From: Micromonospora foliorum | GTDB lineage: Bacteria > Actinomycetota > Actinomycetes > Mycobacteriales > Micromonosporaceae | Length of the DNA: 64,000 bases | Assembly: GCF_022229015.1 (NCBI RefSeq) | Contig: NZ_JAKKFF010000328.1 | Location: 1-64,000 of the forward strand | Direction: 5' to 3' | Shown here: positions 63,121 to 64,000 of the stretch, in pieces | Position numbering within the stretch: the stretch's first letter is position 1 | Layout: every line of letters begins with the position of its first letter | Program-made: the position numbers and the translations under genes | Notes under the pieces: generated by a model | Database searches by the model: none | The model's input: the letters and a program-made list of their open reading frames with translations, nothing else | Told to the model about the DNA's origin: nothing

Positions 63121-64000
63121 TCAGCGTGGCGGCGAGGCCTCCTCGAGTGGACGTCCGTGGGCTCGGGTCGTGTCCGAGACGGCGACGCCGAGCAGGACAG
63201 CGACAGCTGCTGCGGCGACCCCGAGCGGCGGCAGGCCGACCATGACCGGCGCCATGGCCGCGAGGACGAGGATCCCGATCGGCCGTGGCCGGGACACCCG
63301 GGCGAAGGCCACATACTCGAATACTGAGCGCCCGGCGAGGTAGAGCGCAGGCCCGCCGAGGATGGCCCCGACCCAGGCGGGTTTGGCGTCTCCGGATGGA
63401 TGCATGAGGACGAGTTCCGAGCCGGCCGAGGTGGCGAGGATGCCGGAGACCATGAGCAGGTGTGCGAACTCGGCCAACCGACCGAGCCGGCCGGGATCGG
63501 CGGATGTCGCGATGGCCTCGCCCAGGATTTGGCCGGCTCGGTAGAAGTAGATCCGCCACAGCAACACCGTGGTGAGGAACGCCAAGGTGAGGGCAAGTGT
63601 TCGTTGAGCCACGATCGGACCGCCGAGAAGACTCGACCCGGAGGTCAGGATCGTCTCACCAAGTGCCACGATGACGAGCTGCCAGTAGCGTTCGGCCAGG
63701 TGCTCGCCCGCGCCGGCCCAGGGGGACGCCCGTGAGCGACCCAGCCCCGGTACCGGCCACCCAAATCTGGCCCCCAGATAGTCGATCGCCAGAGCCACCG
63801 TCCACAGCGAATTGCGCGTCACCTCGGGTGCGAAGGCTCCGGCCAGCCATGGCACAGCCGACGCGCCGAACCAGACGAGCGCCAGCATGTTGACGCGGCG
63901 CAGATGGTGACCCCGCACGATGGCTACGAAGAAAAGGGTGCGGCCCACCTGGATTGCGACGTAGGTGCTCGCGAAGAGCAGGCCGGTCTCGGCGAGAGCC
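63121..64000 (-). CDS. Low-temperature-requirement A (LtrA)-like membrane protein (5' end outside window)
   Basis: The minus strand is open to the window edge, so the N-terminus is missing. About eight hydrophobic segments are seen, with AERYWQLVIVALGETILTSGSSL, the LtrA family landmark (ERLGLIVIIVLGE-like), and LWRIYFYRAG. LtrA proteins are membrane proteins of unclear function first linked to low-temperature growth. The frame ends at 63121 with the tail PLEEASPPR. Confidence 0.78.
   Translation of the reverse strand, partial: ALAETGLLFASTYVAIQVGRTLFFVAIVRGHHLRRVNMLALVWFGASAVPWLAGAFAPEVTRNSLWTVALAIDYLGARFGWPVPGLGRSRASPWAGAGEHLAERYWQLVIVALGETILTSGSSLLGGPIVAQRTLALTLAFLTTVLLWRIYFYRAGQILGEAIATSADPGRLGRLAEFAHLLMVSGILATSAGSELVLMHPSGDAKPAWVGAILGGPALYLAGRSVFEYVAFARVSRPRPIGILVLAAMAPVMVGLPPLGVAAAAVAVLLGVAVSDTTRAHGRPLEEASPPR

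Noticed and set aside
1-64000. tRNA, rRNA, CRISPR, insertion sequence, integrase or attachment site
   Set aside because: No transposase or integrase frame, no regularly spaced repeats and no recognisable tRNA cloverleaf were found on either strand by eye.

Overview
This is a 64-kb window of very GC-rich actinobacterial DNA. Most start codons sit behind GGAGG-type ribosome binding sites, GTG starts are frequent, and TTA codons are almost absent. The gene content points to an antibiotic-producing actinomycete; Micromonosporaceae is plausible, but I cannot fix the genus by eye. I see no rRNA, tRNA, CRISPR array, insertion sequence or phage gene.

Most of the window, roughly 2.2-57.2 kb, reads as a specialised-metabolite gene cluster with the accessory logic of nine-membered enediyne pathways. 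(1) 2.2-6.5 kb: two tandem DUF1702 (UnbL-like) genes divergent from a DUF5987 gene coupled to a GMC oxidoreductase. (2) 6.8-9.7 kb: AraC and MerR regulators, an SgcJ-like NTF2-fold protein and an SCP2-like protein. (3) 10.7-21.6 kb: a chorismate mutase, then a long minus-strand operon (epoxide hydrolase, cyclase-family protein, SAM synthetase, C-A-PCP NRPS, MIO tyrosine 2,3-aminomutase, HpaB/SgcC-type hydroxylase, SDR). (4) 21.9-27.4 kb: plus-strand oxidative genes and a free PCP. (5) 27.5-34.7 kb: an MFS exporter, a signal-less solute-binding protein, a free condensation enzyme (SgcC5-like), an FAD monooxygenase and a second epoxide hydrolase. (6) 36.6-43.1 kb: an iterative type I PKS without KR (orsellinate-synthase layout), an O-methyltransferase and an aryl-acid AMP ligase, resembling the NcsB/NcsB1/NcsB2 triad. 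(7) 43.3-57.2 kb: an acyltransferase with a secreted partner, two methyltransferases, further oxidoreductases, an ECF42-type sigma factor and an FkbM/P450/reductase operon.

The inferred chemistry is as follows. Tyrosine is isomerised to beta-tyrosine, adenylated and loaded on a PCP, and hydroxylated on the carrier. It is then joined by the free C enzyme to a diol or alcohol made by an epoxide hydrolase. In parallel a KR-less PKS makes an orsellinate-type acid that is methylated and activated. No enediyne PKS (PKSE), its thioesterase, halogenase, deoxysugar genes or apoprotein gene lies in the window, so the core scaffold is made elsewhere or is something else.

The most unexpected signal is regulatory. 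Four minus-strand genes (MFS exporter, YCII/DGPF protein, beta-lactamase-fold protein, FAD oxidase) carry the same two-block promoter, TGnCnA-N14-CT[CT]CGAC. The same window encodes an ECF42-like sigma factor, so the four genes may form a local regulon. The right edge (about 57.4-64 kb) looks like general metabolism, but includes a nitroreductase-family protein with the active-site spacing of iodotyrosine deiodinase.
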